From Serripes groenlandicus (Eukaryota > Mollusca > Bivalvia > Cardiida > Cardiidae), in assembly GCA_031761405.1 (NCBI GenBank), contig JASEVX010000010.1:30185059-30249058 (forward strand): a stretch of DNA of 64,000 bases, in the 5' to 3' direction. This document shows, piece after piece, positions 54,078 to 63,865 of this stretch. The notes under the pieces were generated by a model, which worked only from the letters and a program-made list of their open reading frames with translations, was not told where the DNA came from and searched no databases. Within the stretch, counting starts at the first letter, position 1. Every line of letters starts with the position of its first letter. A program made the translations under genes and the position numbers.

Positions 54078-54271
54078 TTAACCCTTTCCCTCTTATAGAT
54101 TCTTTCTGATGCCTATGAAGCAGACGGCTTTTTGAAAACATAGTGACAAAAGAAGATGCTCACAACTAGCAATTTCTCCTTTTGCCACAATGTTTTCCAC
54201 TTTTAGTCATAATATATACAAAATATGTTCAAAGTTATCGTTCAGAATTGTCGTATGAGGGAACGGGTTAA
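54078..54271 (+). mobile_element. TTAA-MITE family A, internal deletion
   Basis: ttaaccctttccctcttata to tatgagggaacgggttaa; part of the right interior lost. Confidence 0.85.
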
Positions 54272-54474
54272 TGTAATTTGAGAAAATACCCATGTCAATT
54301 GCCAGCATTTTTTCAAACAATATCAATAGTTTCTATTATGTTCATCAAAAGTCACACCTTTTTTATACTTCTGACAAAATATTTACACCTTACTTAAAAA
54401 GGATACAAAATTAATCTTTTGGAGGATAGTCTGCAACCTCCCTTTATCATGCGGTACAGAATGATGACATAATG

Positions 54475-54590
54475 GCAACTTTGCAGCAGACTTCATTATT
54501 TTGAAAACATTGTTGAAAAGATGAAATTTGTTCAGCATGAACAATGTCTCCTTTTGTCAGAATATTTTCAACTCTTTATCCAAAGATATT
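54475..54590 (+). mobile_element. TTAA-MITE family A, eroded centre
   Basis: caactttgcagcagacttca, ttttgaaaacattgttgaaa, ctccttttgtcagaatattt. Confidence 0.45.
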
Positions 54591-54667
54591 TCGAACTTAT
54601 TTGATGTGGAAATATTAAATATCTTCAGTATCAGGTGAAGCCTTTATATAGTCTATTTAACTCTTTC

Positions 54668-54800
54668 TTTACCCTTTCCCTTATGCGACAATTCTGCAGC
54701 AGACGACTAAACATATTTTGTCAACAAATAAAAAATCTCTATAATTGAATGGTTAACTTATGACAAAAAGTGGAAAACATTGTGGCAAAAGGAGAAATTA
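54668..54800 (-). mobile_element. TTAA-MITE family A, left half
   Basis: tttaccctttcccttatgcg, ctgcagcagacgactaaaca, tggcaaaaggagaaatta, then another copy begins. Confidence 0.7.
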
Positions 54801-54803
54801 GAC

Positions 54804-55205
54804 AGTTTTTTTGAAAACATCTATGCAGATAATAATATGGAAATCTCCATAAATGCAAATATTTTGATTGAATAGAGTAACTGTTAAAAAACATTGTGAC
54901 AAACGCAGAAATTGCTCATTAACCCTTTCCCTCATACGACAATACTGCAGCAGACGACTTTGAACATATATGGTCAAAAAATAGAATATCTCTTTAATTG
55001 AATGGATAACCTATGACAAAAAGTGGAAAACATTGTGGCAAAAGGAGAAATTGCACGTCAGAAAGCGTCTATATGAGGGAAAGGGTTAAATAATGAGCAA
55101 TTAACTAATTTCTTAATTCTCTGGCAGAATGTATGCCAAACTGAAAGACGTCTTCTACATGATTTCAATGCATCAAAATGCATCTGAAATTTAGAAAGGG
55201 ATTAA
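54804..55205 (-). mobile_element. TTAA-MITE family A, host copy cut at its hairpin loop
   Basis: Left to gcagaaattgctca, right from ataatgagcaattaac to tagaaagggattaa. The nested copy sits at the TTAA in the loop of the palindrome. Confidence 0.6.
54919..55088 (-). mobile_element. TTAA-MITE family A, nested, one hairpin arm deleted
   Basis: ttaaccctttccctcatacg; jumps from gagaaattgcacg to tcagaaagcgtctatatg; ends gagggaaagggttaa. 170 bp with TTAA on both sides. Confidence 0.85.
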
Positions 55206-55301
55206 ATTAATTACGGAAACCTTACTCTGCCAATGGCAAGGTAATGCAATTATTTTTAACATCAAATGGGGACTTCGATATCATCACTTTTGATCAGAAT
55301 C

Positions 55302-55533
55302 TTACCCCTTTCCCTCATATAAACGCTTTCTAACGCCTCTGCATGCAGCAGACAGCTTTTTGAAAACATAGTGACAAAACGAGCAATTTCTCCTTTTGCC
55401 ACAATGTTTTTCACTTTTAGTCATCATAAGGTTATCCATTCAATTATAGAGATTTTCTAGCTATTTGTTGACAAAATATGTTCAAAGTTGTCTGCTGTCT
55501 GCTGCAGAATTGTCGTATGAGGGAAAGGGTTAA
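55302..55533 (+). mobile_element. TTAA-MITE family A, left hairpin arm deleted
   Basis: ttacccctttccctcatata, gtgacaaaacgagcaatttc, and a short duplication in the right subterminal block (gtctgctgtctgctgcag). End gagggaaagggttaa. Confidence 0.85.
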
Positions 55534-55620
55534 TCTTTCTTATATCAATCAATCGATGGTTTATGGCAAGGATAGTCTTTCTGAATACCAAGAATACAAA
55601 ACCAATCTAAATACTACACC

Positions 55621-55702
55621 GGTTTATAGAGATTTTCTATTTGTTGACAAAATATGTTCAAAGTCGTCTGCTGCAGATTTACTGAATGTGGGAAAGGGTT
55701 AA
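55621..55702 (+). mobile_element. TTAA-MITE family A, right fragment
   Basis: ggtttatagagattttctat to tgaatgtgggaaagggttaa. Confidence 0.75.
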
Positions 55703-55855
55703 TTACATTTTCATCAATGGGATTCAGCAAGGCTTCTAAAAAAACATCAGTTATGGCAAAGATGGGACTACACGTATCATTAAACCCATCCATATCCAAC
55801 AAATCTACAGCCAAAAAAATATCTAGGCAAACATATATGGTTCAACGCTATGACT

Positions 55856-56085
55856 TTAACCCTTTCCCTCATACAACAATTCTGCAGCAGATGATTTTGA
55901 ACATATTTTGTCAAAACATAGAAAATCTCCATAATTGAAAGGATAACCTATGACAAAAAGTGAAAAACATTGTGGCAAAAGGAGAAATTGCACGTTTTGT
56001 GCAATTTCTTCTTTTGTCACTATGTTTTCTAAAAGCAGTCTGCTGCAGTGGCGTCAGAAAGCGTCTATATGAGGGAAAGGGTTAA
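55856..56085 (-). mobile_element. TTAA-MITE family A, full length
   Basis: ttaaccctttccctcataca to tatgagggaaagggttaa, palindrome GCACGTTTTGTGC, 230 bp. The right TTAA is shared with the next copy. An older left-end scrap precedes it (about 55779-55850). Confidence 0.9.
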
Positions 56086-56385
56086 CACTTTCGCACATAC
56101 AGCAAACCTGCAGCCGACAACTGTGAAAGCATGTTGTCAAAAACCGAGAAAATGTCTTTAAATGAAAGTTTATATAACTATCACTGCACGAAAATTGGGA
56201 TTTAATTTAGAGTAAATTTCGGAATTTAAGGAAATTCACCTCTAAATTAAATCCGAATTTTCGTGCAGTGTATGTAAAGAAGTTGAAAACATTGTGACTC
56301 AGCAATATCTCCTTTTGCCACAAGGTTTTCAAATGTCGTCTTCTGCAGAGGCTTCAAAAAGCGTCTGTATGATGGAAAGGGTTAA
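56082..56385 (-). mobile_element. TTAA-MITE family A containing an 89-bp CACTG element
   Basis: ttaacactttcgcacataca to tatgatggaaagggttaa. The interior is broken at tataactat by the element at 56182-56270. Confidence 0.75.
56182..56270. mobile_element. family E foldback, CACTG ends, 3-bp TSD
   Basis: Starts CACTGCACGAAAATT and ends AATTTTCGTGCAGTG. Pairing continues inward (gatttaatttagag with ctctaaattaaatc), leaving a centre of about 25 bp. TAT on both sides (56179-56181, 56271-56273). CACTR ends with a 3-bp TSD are the CACTA/EnSpm pattern. Confidence 0.75.
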
Positions 56386-56946
56386 ATGGTATATTAAATT
56401 AATATATATATAAATAGTATTATGAGCAAATTATCTCCTTTTGCCACAATTTTTCGAAAAGTTGCATGCAGCAGGTTGGTCAAAGTTTTTCTACATTATA
56501 AGTGCATTTTGGTCGCAATTGACTGTCGGTATTTCAACTGTATATAAAATTATAATGTAAGAACCACTCACCTTTAAGCTTTTATTAAAATTATTCTTTT
56601 CGTGCAGTGTATGTAAAGAAGTTGAAAACATTGTGACTCAGCAATATCTCCTTTTGCCACAAGGTTTTCAAATGTCGTCTTCTGCAGAGGCTTCAAAAAG
56701 CGTCTGTATGATGGAAAGGGTTAAATGGTATATTAATTTAATATATATATAAATACTATTATGAGCAAATTATCTCCTTTTGCCACAATTTTTCGAAAAG
56801 TTGCATGCAGCAGGTTGGTCAAAGTTTTTCTACAGATGGGGATAGACAAGTGCATTTTGGTCGCAATTGACTGTCGGTATTTCAACTGTATATAAAATTA
56901 TAATGTAAGAACCACTCACCTGTAACCTTTTATTAAAATTATTCTT
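56262..56946 (+). repeat. 339-bp direct tandem duplication
   Basis: The segment starting cgtgcagtgtatgtaaagaa at 56262 recurs at 56601. Both copies contain the right half of a family A MITE, aatatatatataaata, and gtcgcaattgactgtcggta. Copy 2 has an extra gatggggatagacaag. The junction (attcttttcgtgcagtg) reuses the end of the CACTG element (aattttcgtgcagtg). Confidence 0.9.
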
Positions 56947-57020
56947 AAGAATTAAAAATTGTATTCATTATATATGTGCATTATAATATCTATGCTGAAA
57001 GAATATTAAATAACTATTTT

Positions 57021-58630
57021 TATACCCCCAAAAAACAAAGTTTTGGGGGGGTATATAGGAGTCACTGTAAAAAACATTGCAGTGTATGTATGTACCATAT
57101 TAAAAGTAAGAGATTCGATGGATTGATTTAAATATAAAGGGACACACATGAAAATAGTTTTTCTATATGTATGTATAAATGTATATGATGTATTTTGGGC
57201 CAGTGGCCTTTATCTACAATAAAATAATTGAATTGAATTGAATTGAACTGTGTCGGTCGGTCGGTCGGTATGTCGGTCGGTCGGTCGGTCGGAAGCCATA
57301 TTTTGTCCGGACCATATCTTAACAATGCAACATAGGATTTGAACGAAACTTCATAGGATGATACAACACATTGAGAGGAAGTGCGGTGTACAGGAACCAT
57401 AACTCTATTTTATCTAAATACAAAGTTATTGCCCTTTGTTACTTTTTCTTATTCGTAGAGTCTTGTCCGGAGCATAACTTTAAAACTAATTGTTGGAATT
57501 TAATAAAACTTCATAGGATGATACAACACATTGAGAGGAAGTGCAGTGTATAGGAACCATAACTCTATTTAATCTAAATAAAGAGTTATTGCCCTTTGTT
57601 ACTTTTTCTTGTCCGGAGAATTACTTAATAACTAACAGATGGAATCTAATAAAACTGCATACAATTGTAGAGCATAATCAGAGGAAGTGCAGTGTACAAG
57701 AACCATAACTCTAATTTACATAATTACAGAGTTATTGCCCTTTGTTACTTTTTCTTATTCGTAGAGTCTTGTCCAGAGCATAACTTTAAAACTGATTCTT
57801 GGAATTTATTAAAACTTCATAGGATGATACCACACATTGAGAGGAAGTGCAGTGTACAGGAACCATAACTCTATTTAATCTAAATACCGAGTTATTGCCC
57901 TTTGTTACTTTTTCTTGTCCGGAGAATTACTTAATAACTAACAGATGGAATCTAATAAAACTGCATACAATGGTAGAGCATAATCAGAGGAAGTGCAGTG
58001 TACAAGAACCATAACTCTAATTTACATAATTACAGAGTTATTGCCCTTTGTTACTTTTTCTTATTCGTAGAGTCTTGTCCAGAGCATAACTTTAAAACAA
58101 ATTGTTGGAATTTAATTAAACTTCATAGGATGATACAACACATTGAGAGGAAGTGCGGTGTACAGGAACCATAACTCTATTTTATCTAAATACAGAGTTA
58201 TTGCCCTTTGTTACTTTTTCTTGTCCGTAGAATTACTTAATAACTAATAGATGGAATCTAATAAAACTACATATAATGGTAGAGCATAATCAGAGGAAGT
58301 GCAGTGTACAAGAAACATAACTCTACTTTACATAATGACAGAGTTATTGCCGTTTGTTACTTTTTCATATTCGTAGAGTCTTGTCCGGAGCATAACTTTA
58401 AAACTAATTGTTGGAATTTAATAAAACTTCATAGGATGATACAACACATTGAGAGAAAGTGCAGTGTACAGAAACCATAACTCTATTTAATCTAAATACA
58501 GAGTTATTGCCCTTTGTTACTTTTTCTTGTTTACAGAGTTATGGCCCTTTTGTTGGTCGGTCGTAAACCATATTTTGAGTCAAGGTGCTGTTTTGGGGGT
58601 ATTTATCATCTTCAGTGATATTTCTAGTTT
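57021..58630 (+). mobile_element. family B element, long form with 306-bp dimeric minisatellite
   Basis: Head tatacccccaaaaaacaaag, ttttgggggggtatatagga (end hairpin). Then gtcggtcggtcgg, gccatattttgtccgg. Tandem zone: gttattgccctttgttactt at 57425, 57585, 57731, 57891, 58037, 58197, 58343 and 58503, spacings strictly alternating 160 and 146 bp. End ttttgggggtatttatcatc, ttcagtgatatttctagttt. Confidence 0.8.
57229..57292 (+). repeat. microsatellites (GAATT)n and (GGTC)n
   Basis: gaattgaattgaattgaac followed by repeats of ggtc interrupted once by gtat. They lie just inside the family B head. Confidence 0.9.
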
Positions 58631-58647
58631 GTTTAAGCATAAGTCTC

Positions 58648-58786
58648 TTAACCCTTTCCTACATACAGCAAATCCGCAGCAGACAACTTCATAGGTTATC
58701 CATTCAATTAAAGAGATTTTCTATTTTTTGACAAAATATGTTCAAAGTCGTCTGCTGCAGAATTGTCGTATGAGGGAAAGGGTTAA
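58648..58786 (+). mobile_element. TTAA-MITE family A, central palindrome deleted
   Basis: ttaaccctttcctacataca, ccgcagcagacaacttcata, ggttatccattcaattaaag, and end gagggaaagggttaa. 139 bp. Left and right halves derive from different end types. Confidence 0.85.
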
Positions 58787-58973
58787 GTTGGAGGCAGATC
58801 ATTACTAAAACTGTATCTACTACAACTACTACAACTATACCGGTAAAAGTACCAACTAGTGTTTCTGCCAGCTGCTATTCCACTGTGGCTTTTCAATAGC
58901 AACAATGTGAACATATATTTTTAATTACTCTAGTAATTAATAACATTTACTTCAGTTCATACTATTGGATCAT

Positions 58974-59197
58974 TTAACCCTTTCCCTCATACAACAATTC
59001 TGCAGCAGATGACTTATTTTGTTAAAAAATGGAATATCTCTATAATTGAATGGATAACCTATGACTAAAAGTGGAAAACATTGTGTCAAAAGGAGAAATT
59101 GCTCGTTTTGAGCAATTTCTTCTGTTGTCACTATGTTTTGAAAAAGCAGTCTGCTGCAGAGGCGTCAGAAAGCGTCTTTATGTGGGGAAACTGTTAA
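58974..59197 (-). mobile_element. TTAA-MITE family A, full length, next to the last exon
   Basis: ttaaccctttccctcataca to tatgtggggaaactgttaa, hairpin GCTCGTTTTGAGC. A SINE-tail scrap (aatgttgaagacggtgtaca) follows at 59198-59235. It ends 56 bp before the acceptor. Confidence 0.9.
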
Positions 59198-59253
59198 ATA
59201 ATGTTGAAGACGGTGTACAACCCTAATAAAACAAAAATTCTGTCTAATTCCAG

Positions 59254-60092
59254 ATAACACGACTATCAGCTCATCTCCCATGTTAACCAACAATGATACC
59301 TCCCCTCACGAAGAAACTATGGCAGAGAAGATTCCACCGTGGCTGGAGAACTCGGACGACCCGTCACCCACCCACCTCGCAGACAGCATCCCCAACAACG
59401 AACCTGTCATTGCTCATGTACCCTCATGGGTCAACAATTTATCCTATTCACATATAACAGAGACCGGGTCCCCTTATGTGTCCCCTCAAACCACAGTGAT
59501 CCCTTACCCCGTAGACAATCATAGGCCAGTGTTTTCTTTATTTCCCCCTAAAGAGCCGGACCCCCCGGAGGAGGATCCGATAGAAAATACATTTAATTCA
59601 GGTGACTATTTCCCCACACCTTGGGCACACAATGGCATCGCTAATGATGACGAATGCCCCCAGGTGTCGCCCATGTTGACAGAAAAGACGGGTGAACGGT
59701 CAGGCGATTATCTACATTCCACCCACACTGAGAAGGCTCCAGAACATCATCATGTGATCATCCCAACCAATCAAGGCTCAGATCATAGTTCAAATGTACA
59801 TAATAAATCTCATCTATCGGAAGTGGCATCTGCACCAGACATTCATCACTGGAAACCGTTGGCTAAAAATTTATACAACCAATTGACACGTCTTCAATCT
59901 GATTCCATGCTAGAGGAGATGGCTTATCATGAAGGTGTTAAAAATCGTGTTCAGGATTGGCTCCGCCGTACAAGTGTTGATGATGAAAATGATGCGGACG
60001 AAGAAGATGAAGGCCAAGATTGTGTTTTTGACAATAAGCTTAAACAGTTATTAGAAGACGAATTGGACAAAACGATGATTAATAAAAAATGA
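59254..60092 (+). CDS. terminal exon of the unidentified + strand gene
   Basis: The acceptor tctgtctaattccag ends at 59253. The first two bases complete a phase-1 codon, matching the donor at 21309. The frame runs to TGA at 60090-60092, 278 residues beyond the junction codon. The first in-frame ATG is 59280, but the open frame and acceptor argue for a continued exon: NTTISSSP precedes that Met. Counting from Met: polar, Pro/Ser/His-rich to about 185; two similar WW-containing-ring-like short motifs IPPWLEN (18-24) and VPSWVNN (47-53); a likely helical part 191-230 (WKPLAKNLYNQLTRLQ); an acidic run DDENDADEEDEG (234-245); a final charged helix 251-266. No signal, membrane segment or known domain is seen. 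Higher GC and codon-like texture than the surroundings. Function unknown. Confidence 0.7.
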
Positions 60093-60149
60093 CGAAGGCT
60101 TATATTTTAGGGTTTTTACTTTAGGATTTTTTTTCTATTTAAAATATTT

Positions 60150-60385
60150 TTAATCCTTACCCACATAAAACAGAAAAGCAGCAGACAACTTAAAAAAAAA
60201 CATCCTGGCAAAAATATGGAAAGCCTCGACAAAATCAAAGTATGAGTAACATTAAATGAAGTTGTAAACATTATGATAAAAGGGATTATAGGATCTTTTT
60301 GAGTAATTTTTCCTTTTGGCACATTGTTTGATAAGGCGTCTGCTGTGGTAGTGTGGAAAAGTGTTTGTATGTGGGAAACTGTTAA
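60150..60385 (-). mobile_element. TTAA-MITE family A, diverged, in the likely 3' UTR
   Basis: ttaatccttacccacataaa to tatgtgggaaactgttaa. It starts 58 bp after the stop codon and shares its right TTAA with the next copy. No clear polyadenylation signal precedes it apart from aataaa overlapping the stop. Confidence 0.75.
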
Positions 60386-60611
60386 CCATTTACCTCATAT
60401 AGACGCTTTCTGACGCCTCTGCAGCAGACGGCTTTTTGAAAACATTGTGACTAAAGAAGAAATTGCCCAAAACGAGCAATTTTTCCTTTTGCCACAATGT
60501 TTTCCACTTTTAGGCATAGGTTATCGATTCAATTATAGAGATTTTCCAATTTTTGATAAAACATGTTCAAAGTCGTCTGCTGCAGAATTGTCGTATGAGG
60601 GTAAGGATTAA
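60382..60611 (+). mobile_element. TTAA-MITE family A, full length
   Basis: ttaaccatttacctcatata to tatgagggtaaggattaa, palindrome slightly changed (GCCCAAAACGAGC). Confidence 0.9.
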
Positions 60612-60739
60612 ATCTATGATTCCTGTATTAGGATAATAGTCATAGAGTAATGCAATATTGAAGTCTTTCAGCATTTCGTCAAAGTATTTAAATTCTTAGT
60701 CACAAGTATGGGGTTATTTTAAACTGTTATGGCATAAAA

Positions 60740-61143
60740 TCATGTATTTAACTCTGCGAAAGGAGAAATTGCTCATTATGAGCAATTTCTTTTTTAACCA
60801 AGATGTTTTCAACTTTCTTAACCCTTTCCCTCATACGACAATTCTGCAGCAGACGCCTTTGAACGTATTTTGTCAAAACATAGAAAATCTCCATAATTGA
60901 ATGGATAACCTATGACAAAAAGTGGAAAACATTGTGGCAAAAGGAGAAATTGCACGTTTTGTGCAATTTCTTCTTTTGTCACTATGTTTTCAAAAAGCCG
61001 TCTGCTGCAGAGGCGTCAGAAAGCGTCGATATGAGGGAAAGGGTTAAATAATTACCGGTTCATTTATAGAGAATTTGCATAGTTTTGCCCAGGACTTTCA
61101 AAGTCGTCTGTTGCAGATTTGTCATATTATGGGAAAGGGTTAG
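60740..61143 (+). mobile_element. TTAA-MITE family A, host copy
   Basis: Left gcgaaaggagaaattgctca to atgttttcaactttc. Right ataattaccggttcatttat to ttatgggaaagggttag. The nested copy separates them at TTAA. Confidence 0.7.
60818..61047 (-). mobile_element. TTAA-MITE family A, full length, nested
   Basis: ttaaccctttccctcatacg to tatgagggaaagggttaa, palindrome GCACGTTTTGTGC, 230 bp. Confidence 0.9.
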
Positions 61144-61157
61144 GTTCATAAATAAAC

Positions 61158-61401
61158 ATTTCCCACATACACCAAATCGACATTAGAGATGACTTTGAAA
61201 ACATGAAGGCAAATATATGGTAAATCTCTCATGAAATAATCATGTAATCCTCTAAAAAATGAATTATTGAATAGAGCTGAAAATGATGTGGCAAATGAAG
61301 AAATTGCGCATCACGATCAGTTCTCCTTTTGTGACAACGTTTTTCGAATGCTTTCTGGCGCAGATTTAGTCAGAATGAGTCTGCGAGTGGGAATAAGTTA
61401 A
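61158..61401 (-). mobile_element. TTAA-MITE family A, diverged
   Basis: catttcccacatacaccaaa, gatgactttgaaaacatgaa, gagctgaaaatgatgtggca, gcgagtgggaataagttaa. Confidence 0.65.
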
Positions 61402-61450
61402 ATTTATTTATTTTACATCGATGATGACACAGCAACTTCTTACACCTTTT

Positions 61451-61700
61451 CGAGGGCTTGGCGTGAAACAGTTGTAACTTAACTTAAAACCTATTTTGAA
61501 AACCCTGGTTTAGGGGCGATTTTGACCCTTTTGTAAACAATGCAAATTTAGGTGCCATTGCTCGTTCTGAGCAATGGCACCTAAATTTTCATTGTTTACC
61601 AAGAAAAATGATTTAACGCTTATGAAGACTTTATGGCGAGGTGATTAGCCTTGGTAAAAAATTGCCTATTTAATTACAACCGTTTCACGCCAAGCCCTCG
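61451..61700 (+). mobile_element. family D MITE, second copy, 250 bp
   Basis: TIRs CGAGGGCTTGGCGTGAAAC and GTTTCACGCCAAGCCCTCG, TSD TTTT (61447-61450, 61701-61704). Same orientation as 23889-24138 by flanking text, but its palindrome loop reads GTTCT (61564-61568) where the other reads AGAAC. Confidence 0.85.
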
Positions 61701-61799
61701 TTTTTGTCTAGCCCACAAATGTGAATTGAGACAGCTGTCACTTCATTTGGTGGCCACTTATTTTAATTCTCTATAACTCAGCTACCCCTGGTCCAATAT

Positions 61800-62370
61800 T
61801 TTTGAAACTTTGTCAGATGGGTCAAGGTCAAGGTCATCGTTGGCCAAAACCTAGCCTTGGTTAGTTCATTTAACCTTGGTAAACATTGACTGGAGACATT
61901 TTTTCATCCAATCTTCATGAAAATTAATCAGAACATTTGTCTTTCAAGTTTGACACTAGGTCATGGCAGTCAAAACTAGTTCATTAGGTCAAATGTTATA
62001 ATAACTTAATTTATTAATACTCTAGAGGCCACATTTATCTTCCAATCTTTATGACAAATCATCAGAACTTTTGTTTCCATGAATTGTAGTCTAGTTCTAA
62101 ACTGGGTTATTGAGATCATATTAAACTAGATCCGTAGGTAAAATTTTAAAATATCTTTTTGAACACTAGAGGCCATAATTTATTTTCATCCAATCTGAAG
62201 ATAAATCATCAGAACTTTTGTCTCTATTAGACCTCAGTCAAGATTGAAACTAGGTCACTAGGTCAAATTAAAGAATAACCTTGTTAACACTCTAGAAGTC
62301 TCATTTTTCTTCCAATCTTTATGACAATTTATCAGAACTTTTGTTTCCACAAATTTCATCTACACGTAGT
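61800..62370 (+). repeat. degenerate tandem block, about 130-150-bp unit
   Basis: Recurring phrases: acactctagaggccacattt-like starts near 61890, 62022, 62163 and 62286, catccaatctt-atgaaaatt, tcagaacttttgtttcc, aaactaggtcactaggtcaa. A comparable phrase set is common in bivalve genomes. No gene. Confidence 0.65.
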
Positions 62371-62703
62371 GAGTTGATCACCTTACATGACATGTTGACA
62401 ACAATGAATTGATCTTCACTTACTATCTACGTTTCATCCACTTTCCCCCCCCCCCCTTCCCACATATTGATATACCATTTGATATGCAGTTGCCAAGAAG
62501 GGCCAGACACCTTCAGCCGGAGGTCTTGTATTTCTTTTTATATCACTCTGAATGTATCCTAACTAGTCTTTTTTATAACATTATAAGCCTGCATACTAAA
62601 ACATACCTCAAAGTATTTGCAACATGAATATTCAGATCAGATTGCACAAGTATCTAATTTCAGAAGAAGAATGGTTATATGAGTACCTAGATGATATTTT
62701 GTG

Positions 62704-62719
62704 CCGAGTCATGACTCGG
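62704..62719. repeat. perfect 16-bp palindrome
   Basis: CCGAGTCATGACTCGG, overlapping two AP-1-like half sites (GAGTCA, TGACTC). It lies 18 bp left of a MITE. Confidence 0.6.
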
Positions 62720-62736
62720 TTAAGGAAAAAAACAAT

Positions 62737-62973
62737 TTAATCCTCTCCCACATATAACAAATCTGCGGCAGACGACATTGAAAACATCGTGACAAAAACC
62801 TGAAAAGCATCCATACAAGATAGCTTAATTGTTAAATAAAGTTGAAAACATTGTGGCCAAAGGAGAAATTGCTCATTATGAGCAATTTCACCTTTGACAA
62901 CAAATTCAACAATGTTTTCAAAAGTCGTCTGCTGCTATTGCGTCAAGATGCGCGTCTGCAGGTGGGAAAGGGA
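62737..62973 (-). mobile_element. TTAA-MITE family A, near full length
   Basis: ttaatcctctcccacatata to gcaggtgggaaagggact, hairpin GCTCATTATGAGC, with aacaaattc inserted next to the right arm. Confidence 0.8.
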
Positions 62974-63128
62974 CTTATTTACCTGATATGATATCTTCTG
63001 TTTTAAAAAGTCATATCGGCTACAGCCTACAGATGCATCAAACTGTGCTGCATACTTTGTGACAGGGTAAACATAAAGACTCAAATACAAAAATAAGGTA
63101 TCCCATCCATTGAAAATATTGCTTTTAC

Positions 63129-63320
63129 TAGTTATGCCGTTCCATCATACAATAAATCTGCTGTGATAGTATGATTATAGGATAAGAGTTGAAATCATTG
63201 TTGCAAATGGAGAAATGGAGAAATTGATCATTATGATTAAATTCTTCTTTTGCCACAAGGACTTCAAAAGTCGTCTGCTGCAGAGGCAACAGAAAGTGTC
63301 TATATGTGGGAAAGGGTTAA
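63129..63320 (-). mobile_element. TTAA-MITE family A, diverged
   Basis: gccgttccatcatacaataa, gttgaaatcattgttgcaaa, a doubled gagaaatg, tcgtctgctgcagaggcaac, tatgtgggaaagggttaa. Confidence 0.7.
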
Positions 63321-63430
63321 CTATTTCACTGAAGCAGAAACTTCATGCTTTTAAATTACCACAATGTTTTAAACTGTATGCTTGAATGACAATGAGTTTC
63401 TTATAACATGATCAGTGTCAGTGATCAGTG

Positions 63431-63606
63431 TCTTAACCCTTTCCCTCGTACGACTTTGGACAAAGTTTGTCAAAAAATGGAAAATCTCTCAAATCTCCAT
63501 GCAATTTAATATAGAGATTTTTGGCCGGATTGCTCTAGCAATTCCGGTCTTTAGATTGGCGATGTCCGTTCAGGTTGAGGCAAAATCTCAGCACTGGAAA
63601 GGGTTA
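63431..63606 (-). mobile_element. TTAA-MITE family A, interior replaced
   Basis: ttaaccctttccctcgtacg, gtcaaaaaatggaaaatctc, then unfamiliar text with an imperfect palindrome (gccggattgctctagcaatt, ccgg) and end actggaaagggttac. Confidence 0.6.
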
Positions 63607-63740
63607 CAAACTTGAAACTTTGCCTGAAGGTAACCAGTAACAAGTTTTATTGATTTCTATGGTTACTTTGACCTTGGTTTGTCGATTTTCAAGGTCAAAT
63701 TGCCGACAATCCGGCCTTACCGTCTTCAGCGGTTTCTTGT

Positions 63741-63798
63741 TTACAAAATATGTTCAAAGTCGTCTGCTGCAGAATTGTCATATGAGGGAAAGGGTTAT
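63741..63798 (+). mobile_element. TTAA-MITE family A, right fragment
   Basis: tttacaaaatatgttcaaag, tcgtctgctgcagaattgtc, atgagggaaagggttat. Confidence 0.75.
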
Positions 63799-63865
63799 GA
63801 CTAATGGAAACTCTTGGCATCTAGTATTATTCTTAAACAGAAATTGAAATCATGTTTTCAAGCTA

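Noticed and set aside
55705..55812. Minus-strand exon-like frame (DLLDMDGFNDTCSPIF...) with acceptor-like tttttttggctgtag
   Set aside because: The left-end text of a family A copy (acccatccatatccaacaaa, tctacagcc, aaatatctaggcaaa) runs through the supposed acceptor and exon start, so the pattern is repeat-derived.
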